A stretch of DNA of 6,107 nt from Pleomorphochaeta sp964545735 (GTDB taxonomy: Bacteria > Spirochaetota > Spirochaetia > Sphaerochaetales > Sphaerochaetaceae): positions 1 through 6,107 of the forward strand of contig CAZJGS010000142.1 of NCBI GenBank assembly GCA_964545735.1. The letters are read 5' to 3'. Both the position numbers and the translations under genes were made by a program. Below are positions 6,001 to 6,107 of the stretch, piece after piece. Below the pieces are notes generated by a model. The model had not been told where the DNA came from, ran no database searches, and was given only the letters and a program-made list of their open reading frames with translations. Positions within the stretch are counted from its first letter, which is position 1, and each line of letters starts with the position of its first letter.

Positions 6001-6107
6001 GCTACTCTTAATTTTAATATTGACTTTGACAAAGTTTATAGCTGCAATTTGAGAGAAGTTATTGAAAGTGAATTATCCCATATTGATAATTCAATTCAAT
6101 TAACTAT
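3055..6107 (+). CDS. Alpha-mannosidase, glycoside hydrolase family 38 (3' end outside the window)
   Basis: The frame is open for 1017 codons and runs off the right edge. GH38 alpha-mannosidases of this bacterial type are usually about 1,020-1,050 residues, so only a short tail should be missing. The enzyme is a metal-dependent retaining hydrolase releasing mannose from alpha-mannosides. Residues about 1-230 are the N-terminal beta-sandwich region. The catalytic domain spans about 234-505, with GHTHIDIAWWWT (240-251) giving metal ligands H243 and D245. WLPDVFGYSAALP (352-364) gives D355, the expected nucleophile and metal ligand. FGYGDGGGGPT (453-463) is another conserved segment. The middle helical domain carries FEYHRGCYTS (514-523), where H517 fits the fourth metal ligand, and NQFHDILPGSS (569-579). 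Residues from about 600 form the large C-terminal beta-sandwich. Ligand roles are by analogy with Golgi mannosidase II. No signal peptide is visible, so it is probably cytoplasmic, acting on imported mannosides. Linkage specificity cannot be read from sequence. The gene is less AT-rich than the AbiE-like pair. Confidence 0.95.
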   Translation, partial: MKYLEQRVQVICDSLQKLSIKQKVDINQWQYKEGTFLTYEQADSSSKPWMTFDTTSMHWYGKDRHYWFSKTVTVSNNFDSKSLWIKVCTQIDEWDDSKNPQFLIFINGIPLQGVDMYHRDILISQSAKAGDTYKIDLQAYSGTLHTEFNFITYLYEKDNLLDKLYWDLSTPLHGLNKMSNDSLSKAALLKALNDTVNIIDFRDPYSEKFYSTVKDASSFIDTTIYKDLANHDEVIASCVGHTHIDIAWWWTVEQTREKVCRSFATVLKLMDEYPSYTFMSSQPLLYSFVKERYPSLYAQIKERVKQGRWEVEGGMWVEADCNIPSGESFVRQFMYGMDFFEEEFHKENKILWLPDVFGYSAALPQIMKKVGVDYFMTTKLNWNQYNKFPHDTFNWIGIDGSKVLTHLITTQEENQDPKSFFTTYNGKIETDILIGSWDRYQDKDINNDILISFGYGDGGGGPTRAMIETSNRLEAGITGIPKVRQVTSRTYFDDLNERVKDNNRLGNWEGELYFEYHRGCYTSMARNKRSNRKTEIGLMNTELLSVLSENEIKYPKAELDNLWLLTLRNQFHDILPGSSIAEVYEVTKKEYLEMNKEIEELNNKSLNSLCSEEDGITIFNTTGFIRDEIVVIPKTDAQALLDDNGNLYSIQNSKEQSIVDIKNLPSKGYRSYSYVKTDVEKVKNTFKITDNSIENNLIKVTFNADATIKSIFDKQEEREIVEIGKSANLFRMFEDKPMNYDSWNIDVYYTEKYWDATEVTKREWIEEGPLRATLLIERKISKSLISQKIHFYYNSKRIDFETYVDYKESQHLLKVIFPTTIHTDEATFDIQFGNLKRKTHTNTSWDKARFEVCAHKWADVSEGHYGVSLMNDCKYGYSVKNGEMSLTLIKTGIEPNPVADQEQHYFTYSLLAHQGGWRDGETVKNAYFLNQEILTAPKKALRSNFSLASLDKSNVIIETIKKAEDENGYIIRLYEFENSLTKATLNFNIDFDKVYSCNLREVIESELSHIDNSIQLT

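Overview
The window looks like draft or metagenome-assembled sequence from a low-GC bacterium. It most resembles a glycan-degrading Bacillota/Clostridia lineage, but this rests only on AT-rich composition, AGGA-type ribosome sites, standard TGG/TGA codon use and gene content, so the taxonomy is tentative. A run of exactly 100 N (2650-2749) marks a scaffold join of unknown true length.

Layout, left to right: (1) 1-125, minus strand, a degraded C-terminal piece of a glycoside hydrolase family 3 (beta-glucosidase-type) gene with an in-frame stop. (2) 131-394, a very AT-rich control region holding seven copies (four exact or same-sequence inverted, three with one mismatch) of the decamer TAATATAACA, in two head-to-head clusters, the right one carrying a good extended -10 promoter. 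(3) 395-2142, plus strand, two genes overlapping by 16 bases: a 336-residue winged-helix regulator/antitoxin of the AbiEi type and a 250-residue AbiEii-type nucleotidyltransferase toxin, i.e. a putative type IV (AbiE-like) toxin-antitoxin or phage-defence module. A weak hairpin plus short T run follows. (4) 2291-2649, plus strand, a fragment of an FAD-dependent oxidoreductase with an in-frame stop, cut by the assembly gap. (5) 2751-2828, the last 25 codons of an unidentified plus-strand gene emerging from the gap. (6) 3055-6107, plus strand, a nearly complete GH38 alpha-mannosidase running off the right edge.

Working model: an AbiE-like module, markedly more AT-rich than its surroundings, sits in a decaying carbohydrate-utilisation neighbourhood. 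GH3 and FAD-oxidoreductase relics flank it and only the GH38 gene remains clearly intact. The decamer array over the promoter is the obvious candidate operator for autorepression by the AbiEi-like protein, in keeping with known AbiE systems. The mannosidase would release mannose from alpha-mannosides in the cytoplasm and is not expected to cooperate functionally with the toxin-antitoxin pair.
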